A program made the translations under genes and the position numbers. A DNA stretch of 6,936 nucleotides from an uncultured bacterium. GTDB lineage: Bacteria; Desulfobacterota; Desulfobulbia; Desulfobulbales; Desulfobulbaceae. The notes beneath the pieces were generated by a model. That model searched no databases and had not been told where the DNA came from. It saw only the letters and a list, made by a program, of their open reading frames with translations. The number at the start of each line of letters is the position of its first letter. The stretch's first letter is position 1. The stretch lies in contig CAIMMA010000656.1 in NCBI GenBank assembly GCA_903842475.1, forward strand, positions 1 through 6,936. Reading direction: 5' to 3'. Shown one piece after another: positions 6,806-6,936 of this stretch.

Positions 6806-6936
6806 CAGCACACCGAGTATCGGCAGGGACGGCATGATCGTCCAGATCGAAAATTTGTATAAGCGCTATCCCCAGCCCGGGGCGGGAAGCCTCGAGGTCT
6901 TGACCGGCGCCAGCTTCTCGCTGGCTGCGGGCGATA
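6786..6936 (+). CDS. ABC transporter ATP-binding protein, LolD/YbbA type (5' part only)
   Basis: Only about 50 codons lie in the window. After a short leader, the protein reads MIVQIENLYKRYPQP and then LEVLTGASFSLAAGD, the usual first beta strands and A-loop Tyr of LolD/MacB/YbbA-type ATPases; Walker A should follow just beyond the edge. The position directly after tesA supports a YbbA-like protein, whose partner would be a large YbbP-like permease expected downstream. ATG 6786 has GGAG (6778-6781) four bases before it and overlaps tesA by 20 bases. ATG 6834, in the same frame and preceded by AGGGA, is an alternative that would start right at MIVQIENL. Confidence 0.82.
   Translation, partial: MPQEKSDSTPSIGRDGMIVQIENLYKRYPQPGAGSLEVLTGASFSLAAGD

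Noticed and set aside
6113..6835. 240-residue minus-strand frame opposite tesA
   Set aside because: It is antisense to a gene with all SGNH catalytic blocks intact, and its product has no recognisable motif.

Overview
The window is high-GC (roughly 60-65%), tightly packed bacterial DNA with no RNA genes or CRISPR. The gene content suggests a Gram-negative proteobacterium: a periplasmic zinc-binding protein, a secreted TesA-like esterase beside a YbbA-like ABC ATPase, and a fused ADP-forming acyl-CoA synthetase. My best guess is a Desulfobulbales or Geobacter-like deltaproteobacterial group. That placement comes from gene content and base composition only and is not certain.

Layout. From a divergent intergenic region at 5889-6160, a run of five genes reads leftward on the minus strand: znuA (4914-5888), znuC (4109-4927), znuB (3250-4116), an NDP-forming acyl-CoA synthetase (1032-3158) and a DUF4424-family exported protein (1-1032, running off the window). 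Neighbouring genes overlap by 14, 8 and 1 bases at three of the four junctions, so translational coupling is likely. Only the znuB/synthetase junction has a gap (91 bases). A near-consensus sigma70 promoter lies directly upstream of znuA, and an inverted repeat overlaps its -35 element and spacer. Rightward from the same intergenic region run a TesA-type SGNH-hydrolase (6161-6805) and the first 50 or so codons of a LolD/YbbA-type ABC ATPase (6786 to the edge).

Function. ZnuA captures zinc in the periplasm, ZnuB forms the membrane channel and ZnuC supplies ATP hydrolysis: a complete high-affinity metal importer. Why an acyl-CoA synthetase and a DUF4424 protein share its transcription unit is unclear. 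The tesA-ybbA pair is a known arrangement in proteobacteria (divergent in E. coli, co-directional here).

The first 100 bases or so stand out. Their GC falls to about 44%, and the DUF4424 reading frame there stops resembling its family. This suggests an insertion, rearrangement or contig-edge join that cuts off the last part of that gene. Apart from this, the window looks like ordinary, well-conserved chromosome, and I did not find a convincing new system.
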